A stretch of 64,000 nt of DNA from a gamma proteobacterium HdN1 (GTDB lineage: Bacteria > Pseudomonadota > Gammaproteobacteria > Pseudomonadales > Ketobacteraceae), in contig FP929140.1 of NCBI GenBank assembly GCA_000198515.1, forward strand, positions 842,527 to 906,526. Direction: 5' to 3'. Positions within the stretch are counted from its first letter, which is position 1. Each line of letters begins with the position of its first letter. This document shows, piece by piece, positions 1-8,905 of this stretch. A model generated the notes under the pieces. The model was not told the DNA's origin and made no database searches. It worked only from the letters and a program-made list of their open reading frames with translations. Made by a program: the position numbers and the translations under genes.

Positions 1-104
1 AGATGGTGTTTCAGGGAGGGGTGCCTGATTGTCCGAGAAAGTGGCGAGACTGTCCAGCGGCTTACGGCTTATCTGGCATCCTTAGGCACTGATCATGATA
101 AAGC
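1..104. other. Left edge, no gene recognised
   Basis: This short stretch lies downstream of the first glycosyltransferase on the minus strand. I see no convincing start codon with a ribosome site and no clear terminator. It holds one copy of a 23-bp tandem duplication (81-103). The polysaccharide locus may continue beyond the window. Confidence 0.4.
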
Positions 105-126
105 TTAGGCACTGATCGTGATAAAG
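81..126. repeat. 23-bp tandem duplication over a stop codon
   Basis: Positions 81-103 and 104-126 are the same 23 bases with one mismatch. The upper copy contains the last codons and TAA stop (105-107) of the glycosyltransferase, so the lower copy carries a second, unused version of the same gene end. Similar duplications recur at other gene ends in this window. Confidence 0.9.
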
Positions 127-1217
127 CGGGCGGCGTCAAAGCGGGCGTTCCACGAGTGACGATCAATAAAGTGAGTGGTTTCGTGGGGCGTACCAATAAA
201 CTCAAGCGCTGCAGCCGCCTTGCTAGAGATGTCGCCTGCGCCTTTGGACACAAATACGCCGGGTGCATCTTTTCTCAAACTCATTTCGCCAAAATCCGAG
301 GAGATTACGGGAAGGTTCAAGGCGCGATATTCGTAGTATTTGATGGGGTCTACCGAGGCAGTCAAGCTGTTTTTTTGGAACGGAATCAGCCCTACGCTAA
401 ATTCCTGCATGGCTTTCAGGGCAGACTGATGGTTGCATGCGGGCAGAATTTCGATATTGCCGGCCAGCTTATAAGGAGCAGGCGCATACACCGGCCCGAT
501 TAGGCGCAGAGTATCATTCGGACGTGCTTTGGCTAAGGCGTTCACCCAATCCCAGTCGAACCATGAGGCGATGGTGCCAACATAGCCGAAAATATGCTTA
601 GGAGAGAGTGGCTTTGTTGTGGAAGGTTCGGGCAATACTTGGCCATCTAAGCCATTGCGAACGAGTTGAATATCGTCGCGTAGATTGCCCCAGCGATTTT
701 TAAGAGCTGTGCTAGAGGCCCAAAGAGTGCTTACCGAACGCACGATGCGGCGCTCACGGCTAGCCATGGCGAAGCGTGAAATTCCGCCGTAAAATGCGGG
801 AAAATCATCCATCGCATCGTAAAGCGAGCCTTGCCAGTGGGGCTGTTCGAGAAGCGAGATTGCGAGCAGTGATGGCTTGCCGATGGCAAGGAAGCTGGGG
901 GCAGTTTGGGCGAACTTTTGGATTTCTGCGCTTACCCGCTGCCATGCGAAGCGATTAATCCAGTATGAAAATGGCAGCGGCTCGATCGGTAGGCCGCCTG
1001 GCTTCAAAAGGGTGAGCCAGTCTGGAGTTTGGGGGGTGGCGGGTGCAGTAGAATGCATTTTTCTGCGCCGCAGATCGCTCAATATCGGCAAGCGGGTTGG
1101 GTAGGGGTCTACCCAGAGCACACGCCCCTGCGTGCGGGCGTGAAACCATTCGACAAATTTGTGTGGGCGTTGCGCAAAGCTTTCCCAAGGAACCGGAGAC
1201 AGGTAAACCAGTTGCAT
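105..1217 (-). CDS. Glycosyltransferase (GT-B fold, TuaH-like)
   Basis: A 370-residue predicted cytoplasmic sugar transferase for surface polysaccharide assembly. The C-terminal half carries a Gly-rich turn followed by SWFDWDW near residue 210 and a nucleotide-sugar-binding segment VDPIKYYEYR near residue 289, the pattern of GT4-like enzymes related to teichuronic acid protein TuaH. The same two segments occur in the C-terminal half of the 988-residue protein at 3360-6326, so the two are paralogues in one operon. Its ATG shares one base with the wecB stop (TAATG), implying translational coupling. It is the last gene of the operon inside the window. The donor and acceptor sugars cannot be read from sequence. 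Confidence 0.8.
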   Translation of the reverse strand: MQLVYLSPVPWESFAQRPHKFVEWFHARTQGRVLWVDPYPTRLPILSDLRRRKMHSTAPATPQTPDWLTLLKPGGLPIEPLPFSYWINRFAWQRVSAEIQKFAQTAPSFLAIGKPSLLAISLLEQPHWQGSLYDAMDDFPAFYGGISRFAMASRERRIVRSVSTLWASSTALKNRWGNLRDDIQLVRNGLDGQVLPEPSTTKPLSPKHIFGYVGTIASWFDWDWVNALAKARPNDTLRLIGPVYAPAPYKLAGNIEILPACNHQSALKAMQEFSVGLIPFQKNSLTASVDPIKYYEYRALNLPVISSDFGEMSLRKDAPGVFVSKGAGDISSKAAAALEFIGTPHETTHFIDRHSWNARFDAARFITISA

Positions 1218-2314
1218 TAGCTGAAGTGCTCTTTTAAGGCTCGGGTGATACGTTCGGCCGCCTGTCCGTCGCCGTAGGGAGAGACTCCGCGTGCCATGGC
1301 TTTGTAGGCAGCTTCATCGTCCAGTAGTTGTTGTGCTTCGCGCAGAATGGCGTCGTAATTTGGGCCGACTAATTTTACCACGCCGCAATCTACTGCTTCT
1401 GGGCGCTCCGTCTCATCTCGAAGCACAAGCACCGGTTTTCCGAGCGCCGGCGCTTCTTCTTGCACGCCGCCAGAGTCGGTGAGGATGATATAGGCGCGCT
1501 TCATTGCTGCAATGAATGGCGCGTAGTCCAAGGGTTCGCAGAGCGTGAAGTTGGGAAGATGGGATAAAAATGAGTAGGCCACATCCTTCACGTTTGGGTT
1601 TGGATGGACTGGATAGAGAAATTGGACGTCTGGATTGCTTTCAGCCAGTTTGCAAAGCGCACGGCAGACGTTACGGAAGGGTTCGCCGAAATTTTCCCGA
1701 CGGTGTGAGGTGACCAATACAAGACGGCGCTCGGAATCAAGGGGGATACCTAGCTCTAGGTCTTGCGCGGCAGTCATCATCAATGCATCAATGACGGTGT
1801 TTCCTGTAACCTTGATTTTGTCGTCCGGAATTCCATCTTTGAGCAGGTTCTGGCGGGAGCCTTCGGTGGGCGCGAAATGCCAGAGAGCCAGTTTTCCGGC
1901 GATTACGCGGTTGGCTTCTTCTGGAAATGGGTTCTGCATATCCCACGTGCGAAGGCCCGCTTCGACGTGGCCGATCGGAATTTGCAGATAGAAACACGCG
2001 AGCGCAACGGTCATTACGGTGGTTGTGTCACCCTGGACCAGCACTGCATCGGGCTTTTCAGCGCGGAGTACGCCATCTAGTTCGAGCAGTAGGCGTGCGG
2101 TGAGCTCAGAGAGCGTCTGGTTGGGGCGCATGATGTTCAGGTCGATGTCGGGCTCAATCCCGAAAAAGCGGTTCACTTGATCCAGCATGCCACGATGTTG
2201 CGCCGTTGCGAGTACGCGCACGTTGGCCCAAGGCTCTTTTTTGAGTGCCAAGATTACTGGGGCCATTTTGATGGCTTCGGGGCGTGTGCCGATTACGCAG
2301 AGTATTTTTTTCAA
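1217..2314 (-). CDS. wecB: UDP-N-acetylglucosamine 2-epimerase (non-hydrolysing)
   Basis: It interconverts UDP-GlcNAc and UDP-ManNAc in the cytoplasm, supplying ManNAc-type sugars for surface polysaccharide. The 365-residue protein has the full family pattern: N-terminal GTRPEAIK, GDTTT, HVEAGLR, the catalytic-region SHRREN near residue 205, and SGGVQEEA with RDETERPEA toward the C-terminus. The length is close to that of E. coli WecB. It sits between two glycosyltransferases, 3 bases after one and overlapping the next, in an ABC-exporter polysaccharide operon, so ManNAc or a derivative is probably part of the exported repeat. That last point is inference. Confidence 0.95.
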   Translation of the reverse strand: MKKILCVIGTRPEAIKMAPVILALKKEPWANVRVLATAQHRGMLDQVNRFFGIEPDIDLNIMRPNQTLSELTARLLLELDGVLRAEKPDAVLVQGDTTTVMTVALACFYLQIPIGHVEAGLRTWDMQNPFPEEANRVIAGKLALWHFAPTEGSRQNLLKDGIPDDKIKVTGNTVIDALMMTAAQDLELGIPLDSERRLVLVTSHRRENFGEPFRNVCRALCKLAESNPDVQFLYPVHPNPNVKDVAYSFLSHLPNFTLCEPLDYAPFIAAMKRAYIILTDSGGVQEEAPALGKPVLVLRDETERPEAVDCGVVKLVGPNYDAILREAQQLLDDEAAYKAMARGVSPYGDGQAAERITRALKEHFS

Positions 2315-2317
2315 GCG

Positions 2318-3370
2318 CTATGTTTCCAGATGTTTGAGCAAGCTTTGCCAGTCGTACATGAACGACTCGGCAGAAAATTGCTGCCTGAGCGTAAGCAGTG
2401 CCGCGTGGGAGGCTTCTTGGTGGCGTGCGAGGTGATGAATCCGTTCCGCAAGCGCCTTTGGGTTTCCTTGTGGATACGTAAATTGGGCCTGATAAGGTGC
2501 TACCAGTGCTTGATGTGCTTCGATGTCGGATAACACCACGGGCAGGGGAGTGCATATGGCTTCTGCGGCCGAGAGCCCGAACGATTCACCTTGTGAAGGC
2601 GATACGAACAGGCCGCCACGATTAGCGACCGCCTGCAGCAGTGCCTGTGCAGAAGGAAATGGTATCGGGGGCAATACCACGGTTGAATCCAGCAGCTTTC
2701 GTGCGCTCAGTGCCTGACTGATGTCGATTTCGGTGGTCTGCGGGCCGCACAGCAATAACAGGTATTCATCGCGATGCTGTTTGTTCAGGAGGCAGAACGC
2801 ATCGAGTAATGCGATGGGGTCTTTTAAGTGGTCCATACGCCCAAAAAATAGAATTGGGCGAGCCCCCCATTCTGGAAGCTGAATCCTCTGGAACTGTGTT
2901 GCCGAAGGGAGATCCCAGGGCACAAAGTTACGCAATTCCCGAACGCGCTCGCCAGAAAGCGAAAATTCCCTGCGAATCTGTGCGCTAAAATGCTGGGAAG
3001 GGGTAACGATAATTGTCTCGCTCGTGCGGAGCTGGGCGAGATATTTGCGGTTGTTGGTGTAGGCCGTGTGGCATTCTACAATGTATTTTTGCTGTCTCCC
3101 TGCTATTTCATCCAAAAATTGCGGGCAGTCGATCAGCGAAACAAGATCGTAGCTTCCGTCCAGTGCGGTTACGGTGCGCGCAACCTCGGTGAGCTGGTAG
3201 GCTTTTAGTGCCGCCTGAAAATCTTTAAGGCCACCACCATCACTTAGAAAAAGAAAGTCCACCCGAAGGTCGGGTAGGTGCTCCTTGAACGCCATTACCC
3301 GATTAAGGAGGATGCGTTCGCACCCGCCAAACGTGGCCCACGGGTAGACGAAGCACACGCTAGTGTTCAT
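2318..3370 (-). CDS. Glycosyltransferase family 4
   Basis: A GT-B sugar transferase of about 350 residues. The N-terminus has a glycine-rich acceptor loop (WATFGGCERI), and the C-terminal domain has GRMDHLKDP and the donor-binding SPSQGESFGLSAAEA, which provides the two-glutamate (E-x7-E) signature of GT4 enzymes. An in-frame ATG lies 33 bases further upstream. I chose 3370 because GGAG stands seven bases ahead of it and it gives an 11-base overlap with the preceding gene, like other junctions in this operon. The likely role is adding a residue to the polysaccharide made by this locus. Confidence 0.82.
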   Translation of the reverse strand: MNTSVCFVYPWATFGGCERILLNRVMAFKEHLPDLRVDFLFLSDGGGLKDFQAALKAYQLTEVARTVTALDGSYDLVSLIDCPQFLDEIAGRQQKYIVECHTAYTNNRKYLAQLRTSETIIVTPSQHFSAQIRREFSLSGERVRELRNFVPWDLPSATQFQRIQLPEWGARPILFFGRMDHLKDPIALLDAFCLLNKQHRDEYLLLLCGPQTTEIDISQALSARKLLDSTVVLPPIPFPSAQALLQAVANRGGLFVSPSQGESFGLSAAEAICTPLPVVLSDIEAHQALVAPYQAQFTYPQGNPKALAERIHHLARHQEASHAALLTLRQQFSAESFMYDWQSLLKHLET

Positions 3371-6326
3371 AAAGTGCTCCGATTCCGCGTTGTGATGCGT
3401 CAAGCTGGATCAGCGTATCAAAACGAGCTTGCCAGGTGGTACGCGCTAGGAAGGTGTCCACTTCTGCTTGCGTGGTGCTATCGGACATTGCGTTACGGGT
3501 CATATCGAGCAGCGTTTCTGGCGTCGCATAGAACGTGCGGGGTACGGTGCTTAAATGTGGTATGCCAGTGACGACGACGGGCAGGCCGAAGTACAGGTAC
3601 TCATAGATCTTGATTGGATCGACGGCTTCTGCAAGCGCGCTGTGAATAAAAGGAATCAGTCCCACCGACCAGCGGGCCACGTATTCATGGAGCTTTGCGG
3701 GAAGTACTTTGCCGAGCAGGTGGACATTACTGAAATGCTTTGCCTTTTCATCCACCCAATCCGGTTGCCCATAACCGATGATTTCGAAGGTGGTATCTGG
3801 CAGCGAGGAAGCGAGCTGAAAAACGGATTTCCAGTCGAACCATGCATCGGTCAGATGGCCAAAATAGCCAATCACTGCGGCCTCACAAGCGTTCGAGGTA
3901 GCTGCGCAGGAGCCGGCTTCTTGAGTGCTTTTTTGTGCGGGCGCTGGCTTGCGCGCGATGTTGCGATGCTCAAGGCCCAGAACGTCGGCGGTGTAGCCAT
4001 TGCCGATCACATGGATGTCGCGACGGAGGGCCGCAAATTTTTGTGCAAGGGCTGGCGAAACTGCGGTCACGATGTCGGCTTCTAAAATCAGGCGACGTTC
4101 TAGCGCCTTCTCGTACCAAGGCGCCTGGCCTACTCGCTGGAATTCTTCCCATTCGTCCATGATGTCGTAGTAGACCGTTACGGCTTGGCGCCTTAGCGTG
4201 CTGATTACATCGAGAAACGCCTGCGAGGGAAGGGTGATCAGGTAGTGAGCACGTCTGCCGGAAAATTCCAGTTGGTTCAACTGGGCAAAAAATTCGTACA
4301 TCGGAATCTGAAAGATATTGCTTGCGACCTCGCCGCGCCCTTTCGTGAGCACTTCTGAGGGCGACCATTGCCAGGCAATGTAAAGCACCAGGTAGCCATT
4401 ATTTGCGTAGTGCTTGGCCGCGTTGATCGGGCGCTGGTTCACTAGGTCATCAAACTCGAACGCGCAGGGGACGATTGCGATCTGTTTAGATTTATGGGTG
4501 CGGTGTATCCATTCAGGCTGCGCCGTAAGTGCTTGCCGCGCAACGTTGGCGCTCTGCTCAGGCTTGTATTGGGCTGTGCTAGCGACGTTTTTCAAGTGTT
4601 GCGCAACGTAGTTGTGCCGGTAGCCGTTCAGCCGTGATCGCAGCCATGCCGGCAGCTTCCAGTAGAGCGCTTTTAGCAGTTGATATTGCTGTGCGCGCAG
4701 TAGCGTAAGGGGCGGTGTGGTGCCGGACAGTGTAAGCTTTGCTAACCGTAACGGTGTCGTTATTCGCCAAGAGGTGGAAGCATGTAGCGCGTCGATTTGT
4801 GACAGGCATTTTGCTAACCGCTGGTCTCGTTCAACTAGCTGCTGGTCTCGTTCTGCTAGCTGCTGCTGGAGCTGCTGGATTTCGGCGGTTTGTTGCTCTT
4901 GGAGACGTTTTTGGCACGAGATCAGAGTTTTAATTTGTTGTTCCTGATGCCCAAGCTGCTGATCAAGCTGGCGTAGGCACGTTTCCATATCGCTGGAACG
5001 TGCAACGGCGTTGTCAGTGATGAGCTTTTGCCTAAAGATAAGATAGGCAGCGGATCGTGCGGGGTCGTGGGCTTGCGGCGAAGCCAGCAGGCTTCCAAGC
5101 AAATCAATCACTGCGGCGGAATGCAGCCAAGGTGTTGTGTCGGTGATGGTGTGGCTTGCGAGTAGTGCATGGAACCTTGCCATGAGGCTGGGTTTGGTTT
5201 TGGGAATCGTGGTGAGCTTTTTTTCAAAGCGCTTTACAACGTCGGCCTGATCGAACTGGCGCTTGGCAAGTAGGTAGATGGCTTTGGTGTCCAGTTGCGC
5301 AACGTTGGCGAGTGCCTGCTCAAACTGCGTTTGCCTGAGCGTTGGTAAGCCTCGTCCAGAAAAATTTGTGTTCGCCGCTTGAGAAAGAAACGACTCGTCC
5401 AGCAGCCCTTTAACTCCATCGTAGCCGACCAACATTACCGGTTTGTGGTGGGCGATGCCTTCCAGTACAACGCGTCCCATGCCGGCGATGCCTGTATGTG
5501 CATTTATATCTTCGGTGATGCGGCTTTTGGCACCTGCAAAGTACACAGTGCTGCTAGAAGGAAGCCTGCCTGCCTGCGCTTCTTGTTGCACCCATTCTTG
5601 CAATGAGGCGGCTGCGGGCCCATCGCCCACCACGGTGATGTTAGCGATCCCAGCTGTTGCGGCTTTTTGGATGAACTCTCGGAGGCCAGGTGCTTTTTGG
5701 GCGTCTAGGCGGGAAATAAGCAACCAGCGCGACGCAGCTTGCGAACATGGATCAGAGGTGGAAGGTGACCGAGTGCTTCTAGGTGATGCCTCATCTATCA
5801 GTTCATCCCCAAACGCGACGGCGTTGGGTAGGTAAACGAGCGTATTGGGCGCAGCACAGGGTGAGGCCAGTGCCATGAGTTCGGGTGAAACCACGGTGGT
5901 GAGTCCGCAGTTTGGCAGCACTACGTTGCGTAGTAAAAACTCGTAGAAGGGCCCGTAACCTGAAAAGGAGCTGGGGCCGTGCAGTGTGAGCGCATAAGCG
6001 ATGCCTTCCTGCTCGGCGGCCATAATGGCGGGAATAATGCAGGAAAAAGGGTGGATATGCAGGTGACTGATGGCATGCTCGCGGACAATTTCACGCAGGC
6101 TCTGAGCCGCATCCAAGAGTCCGGTTGTGTCGGCTTCCGGTTGAAGCGAAAGGCCGGTATGAACGCTGGCCAAACCACTTGGCAGCATGTTGTGGTTGCA
6201 ATGCTGCCCAGTTGCAAGATGCACTTCCCAGCCTGCGGCCATTAACGCGGTGGCCTCAGTGCGGATGTGGGTTTCCAGTCCGCCGGTGACGAATTGTTCG
6301 ACGACGATCAGTAGAGATTTTTTCAT
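3360..6326 (-). CDS. Two-domain glycosyltransferase with central coiled coil
   Basis: About 988 residues holding two glycosyltransferases in one chain. The N-terminal GT4 unit (roughly 1-370) has the TGGLETHI loop and a later ISRLDAQKAP donor-binding start. A Gln/Glu-rich coiled coil (about 460-520) follows, then the short TSWRITTPLR motif often found after coiled coils in polysaccharide enzymes. The C-terminal GT unit (about 620-988) has AWFDWKSV and VDPIKIYEYL and resembles the protein at 105-1217. The start at 6326 is preferred because it gives an ATGA overlap with the wzt stop. The coiled coil may set the spacing or oligomeric state of the two active sites, as proposed for chain-length-controlling transferases; that is inference. 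Confidence 0.82.
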   Translation of the reverse strand: MKKSLLIVVEQFVTGGLETHIRTEATALMAAGWEVHLATGQHCNHNMLPSGLASVHTGLSLQPEADTTGLLDAAQSLREIVREHAISHLHIHPFSCIIPAIMAAEQEGIAYALTLHGPSSFSGYGPFYEFLLRNVVLPNCGLTTVVSPELMALASPCAAPNTLVYLPNAVAFGDELIDEASPRSTRSPSTSDPCSQAASRWLLISRLDAQKAPGLREFIQKAATAGIANITVVGDGPAAASLQEWVQQEAQAGRLPSSSTVYFAGAKSRITEDINAHTGIAGMGRVVLEGIAHHKPVMLVGYDGVKGLLDESFLSQAANTNFSGRGLPTLRQTQFEQALANVAQLDTKAIYLLAKRQFDQADVVKRFEKKLTTIPKTKPSLMARFHALLASHTITDTTPWLHSAAVIDLLGSLLASPQAHDPARSAAYLIFRQKLITDNAVARSSDMETCLRQLDQQLGHQEQQIKTLISCQKRLQEQQTAEIQQLQQQLAERDQQLVERDQRLAKCLSQIDALHASTSWRITTPLRLAKLTLSGTTPPLTLLRAQQYQLLKALYWKLPAWLRSRLNGYRHNYVAQHLKNVASTAQYKPEQSANVARQALTAQPEWIHRTHKSKQIAIVPCAFEFDDLVNQRPINAAKHYANNGYLVLYIAWQWSPSEVLTKGRGEVASNIFQIPMYEFFAQLNQLEFSGRRAHYLITLPSQAFLDVISTLRRQAVTVYYDIMDEWEEFQRVGQAPWYEKALERRLILEADIVTAVSPALAQKFAALRRDIHVIGNGYTADVLGLEHRNIARKPAPAQKSTQEAGSCAATSNACEAAVIGYFGHLTDAWFDWKSVFQLASSLPDTTFEIIGYGQPDWVDEKAKHFSNVHLLGKVLPAKLHEYVARWSVGLIPFIHSALAEAVDPIKIYEYLYFGLPVVVTGIPHLSTVPRTFYATPETLLDMTRNAMSDSTTQAEVDTFLARTTWQARFDTLIQLDASQRGIGALYEH

Positions 6327-7693
6327 GGTTGGTCGGGCACCCAAGCATCACGAGTCTCGTGTCCTGCGTTTGAAGCTTGCGCAGCACGGCTTGAAATATG
6401 AGTCGTAATGGCGGCATCCAGCATTGCAATACCGCTTGCTTTGGTTCGCGGTTGGTACACCTTAATAACGATTACGTCCGTTTTTCGGTCGAGATAACTC
6501 ATGTCGCCGTGGGAAATCGCTTCCGCAATGGCTAGCGTCACGAAATACGTGCCTTCACACAGATTTAGCCGAAGATCAAAGTCGAATTGTACCTGATCGT
6601 TTATGGTAAGCCCTGTAACGTTTTGTTCGGAATAGAGCGTACTTGTGCCAAAGACGCTGACGCCTTCTAGGGTGCGGATGAGGATCCCAGCCTGTAACTC
6701 GCGCACCTCGCCCAAGATGCTCACGGTGTAGCTGATTTGTGTATGATCGCCGGTGCGATATTGTTCACAAGGCTGGCCTGTGGTGTCGAGTACCTGCCAA
6801 TGGCTAATGACGGCGCGCGCGCCTTCTGGAGGTGCAGTATTGATGTGTGTTGAACTTTGGCTGGGCGCGTTTTGCGACGCTGCGTGCGCTGTGCTGGTGC
6901 TTGTCGGCGCTCCCTGCGGGGCTGTTTTTGCGATGTAGCGAAGGTAGGTGCTCTCGTCAGAATAAAGCAGCGCGTGGTATTGATCGACAATTTCTTTGGC
7001 AGGGCCGATGCCGTGAACTGCGCCTTTATGGAGAAGCACGCCGCGTTGACAGAATTTTTCTACAGTGGCGGTGGAGTGGGTCACGAGAAGGATCGAGCAG
7101 CCTCCTTCTCGCAAGCGCTCGATATGGTCGAAGCATTTGCGCTGAAATTTCTCGTCGCCCACAGAGAGTGCTTCATCGACAATCAGAACTTGGGGGGACA
7201 CGCACGCCTGCACCGCGAATGCAAGCCGTACTGCCATACCGCTGGAATAGGTTTTGATGGGTTGGTCTAGATGCTCACCAATATCAGCAAATGCTGCAAT
7301 TTCATCGAAGCGAGCCTCCATCTCGGCGCGTGAAAGCCCAAGGATCGAACCGTTGAGGTAGATGTTCTCTCGCCCAGTAAAATCAGGATTGAAGCCGGAA
7401 CCCAATTCTAATAAAGCGGCCATGACGCCTTGCGTGCTGACTTCGCCTGCTGTTGGTGAAAGTGTGCCTGCAATGATCTGTAGCAGCGTGCTTTTTCCGC
7501 TGCCATTGCGCCCCAGAATCCCAATGGTTTCGCCTTTCTGAACTGTAAAGGAAATATCACGTAGTGCCCAAAATTCCCGGTAATACTTTCGCTTGCCAAA
7601 CGAGAGGAATTGAAGCAGCCGGTCCCTGGGTTGGGCGTAGATTTCGTAGCGCTTCGAAACGCCGTTGACGGCGATCGCAATTTCAGAGGACAT
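6323..7693 (-). CDS. wzt: Polysaccharide ABC exporter ATPase with Wzt C-terminal domain
   Basis: ATP-binding subunit of an ABC-2 exporter that moves lipid-linked polysaccharide across the inner membrane. About 456 residues. Walker A GRNGSGKST lies at 61-69, the ABC signature YSSGMAVRLA near 165 and Walker B VLIVDEALSVGD near 185. A low-complexity linker follows the ATPase. A beta-rich domain at roughly 310-430 matches Wzt_C, which binds the modified non-reducing end of the O-antigen chain in known systems, so a capping modification is expected here too. Start 7693 is chosen over a longer ATG because AAAGGGG precedes it. It overlaps the permease gene by 11 bases. Confidence 0.92.
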   Translation of the reverse strand: MSSEIAIAVNGVSKRYEIYAQPRDRLLQFLSFGKRKYYREFWALRDISFTVQKGETIGILGRNGSGKSTLLQIIAGTLSPTAGEVSTQGVMAALLELGSGFNPDFTGRENIYLNGSILGLSRAEMEARFDEIAAFADIGEHLDQPIKTYSSGMAVRLAFAVQACVSPQVLIVDEALSVGDEKFQRKCFDHIERLREGGCSILLVTHSTATVEKFCQRGVLLHKGAVHGIGPAKEIVDQYHALLYSDESTYLRYIAKTAPQGAPTSTSTAHAASQNAPSQSSTHINTAPPEGARAVISHWQVLDTTGQPCEQYRTGDHTQISYTVSILGEVRELQAGILIRTLEGVSVFGTSTLYSEQNVTGLTINDQVQFDFDLRLNLCEGTYFVTLAIAEAISHGDMSYLDRKTDVIVIKVYQPRTKASGIAMLDAAITTHISSRAAQASNAGHETRDAWVPDQP

Positions 7694-8501
7694 CAGCAAA
7701 CCCCTTTCTTGTCTTTTGAAACCACGCAAAGCCAAGCCAAGCAATACCAGCAGCGAGCAGGGTGTAGATCGCTAGCATGTAAAAGTCGGGGGGGTGGCCC
7801 CAGTAGAGCACGTCGCGGGTTTGCTCTACGAGCGGTGTGATCGGATTGAGGTAAAGCCAGTGTCGGAATTCTTCCGGCAGAGCGGTGATTGGGTAGAAAA
7901 TTGGAGCCATAAACATGAGCACGGTAATAATCGTGCCGATAAACTGCGAAACGTCGCGCAAAAAGACCCCTAGCGACGCAAGAATCCAGCTTAAGCCCAT
8001 GATGAACAGCAGAAACGGCAGGATGACTAGGGGTAGAAAAAGTGCGGTGATGTGCGGTAGACCGAAAAAGACAGCGTAGGCGAGCAGCCAGACCCCTAGG
8101 CTAATCAGCAGATGGAATGACGCAGATAGCAGTGCGATTGCAGGAAGGATTTCCAGGGGGAAGACTACTTTTTTTACATAGTTGGGATTTGAAAGAATGA
8201 GCCCCGGGGCGCGGCTGATGCACTCAGAAAAAAGGTTGAACATCATCAAGCCAGCAAAGAGCACCAAAGCAAACTCGGTCTTGGAGTCGCTCTGTACGTT
8301 CCATCGCGCCTTGAATACCACGCTAAACACAAATGTGTAGACGATCAGCATGAAAAGCGGGTTAAAAAACGACCAAAGCAGGCCGAGCGCAGAGCCGCGA
8401 TAGCGCCCAAGGACTTCGCGCTTGGCTGATGCCTTGATGAGCTCTCGGTTACGCCAAAGGCTGGCTACGATTTCTTGGGGGGCGGCGGAATAGTTGCGCA
8501 T
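7683..8501 (-). CDS. wzm: Polysaccharide ABC exporter permease
   Basis: Membrane subunit (about 272 residues, six hydrophobic segments) of the ABC-2 polysaccharide exporter that pairs with Wzt. The N-terminal amphipathic region LIKASAKREVLGRYRGS, before the first membrane span, is typical of the family. ATG at 8501 follows GGGAG by five bases; an upstream in-frame ATG lacks this. First gene of the six-gene operon wzm-wzt-GT-GT-wecB-GT, with overlaps at most junctions. Substrate specificity lies with Wzt_C and the transferases, not with this subunit. Confidence 0.93.
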   Translation of the reverse strand: MRNYSAAPQEIVASLWRNRELIKASAKREVLGRYRGSALGLLWSFFNPLFMLIVYTFVFSVVFKARWNVQSDSKTEFALVLFAGLMMFNLFSECISRAPGLILSNPNYVKKVVFPLEILPAIALLSASFHLLISLGVWLLAYAVFFGLPHITALFLPLVILPFLLFIMGLSWILASLGVFLRDVSQFIGTIITVLMFMAPIFYPITALPEEFRHWLYLNPITPLVEQTRDVLYWGHPPDFYMLAIYTLLAAGIAWLGFAWFQKTRKGFADVL

Positions 8502-8522
8502 TAGCACTCCCTTGGTTTGCAA

Positions 8523-8905
8523 AAAAAAGCATGTAAAGCCATAGGTCGGTTCGTCAATCCCTGAACGGAGGGTGCCATCGCTGCCCCGTGATTCTTAAGT
8601 AACTTGTGCGTGGTAGTCTCAGCCTTGCGGCTTAATCGTGACTTAACTTAGCTGAACTGGTTTCAGGCAAGAGAGAAAAAGGAAGGGCGGGGAGAGGGCG
8701 CATTAGGCTCGCCGCCGGCGACTATCGCCACCCTGCCGTTGGCTGAAAACGGGCGCGATTATAGCGTCAGGCGGTTGCTTCCGACAACTTTCACTGGTGG
8801 AATATTGGTCGCTGGCAATGGAGGCCCGAGAAACCGCGGCCTGCAGAAGAAAGAGCGTTGGATCCTCAATACAGGAATCGCTAGTGGTTCAGCAGTCGCG
8901 TCTCG
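8523..8905. other. Intergenic region between wzm and acyltransferase gene
   Basis: About 380 bases between two minus-strand genes. Apart from the candidate wzm promoter at its left end I find no open frame with a ribosome site, no JUMPstart-like element and no strong terminator. A short GC-rich hairpin lies near 8709-8722 without a T run. Confidence 0.5.
8530..8557 (-). promoter_or_regulatory. Candidate sigma-70 promoter for the polysaccharide operon
   Basis: On the minus strand TTGACG (8552-8557) is followed after 16 bases by TACATG (8530-8535). The -35 box is good and the -10 box weak. It would start transcription about 20 bases before the wzm ATG. Confidence 0.35.

Noticed and set aside
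3360-6326. Sequencing error joining two glycosyltransferase genes
   Set aside because: The frame is continuous through a long coiled coil with no internal start and ribosome site at the join, so a true fusion is more likely.
8523-8905. JUMPstart/ops element before the polysaccharide operon
   Set aside because: No GGCGGTAG-like ops core at a suitable place on the minus strand.
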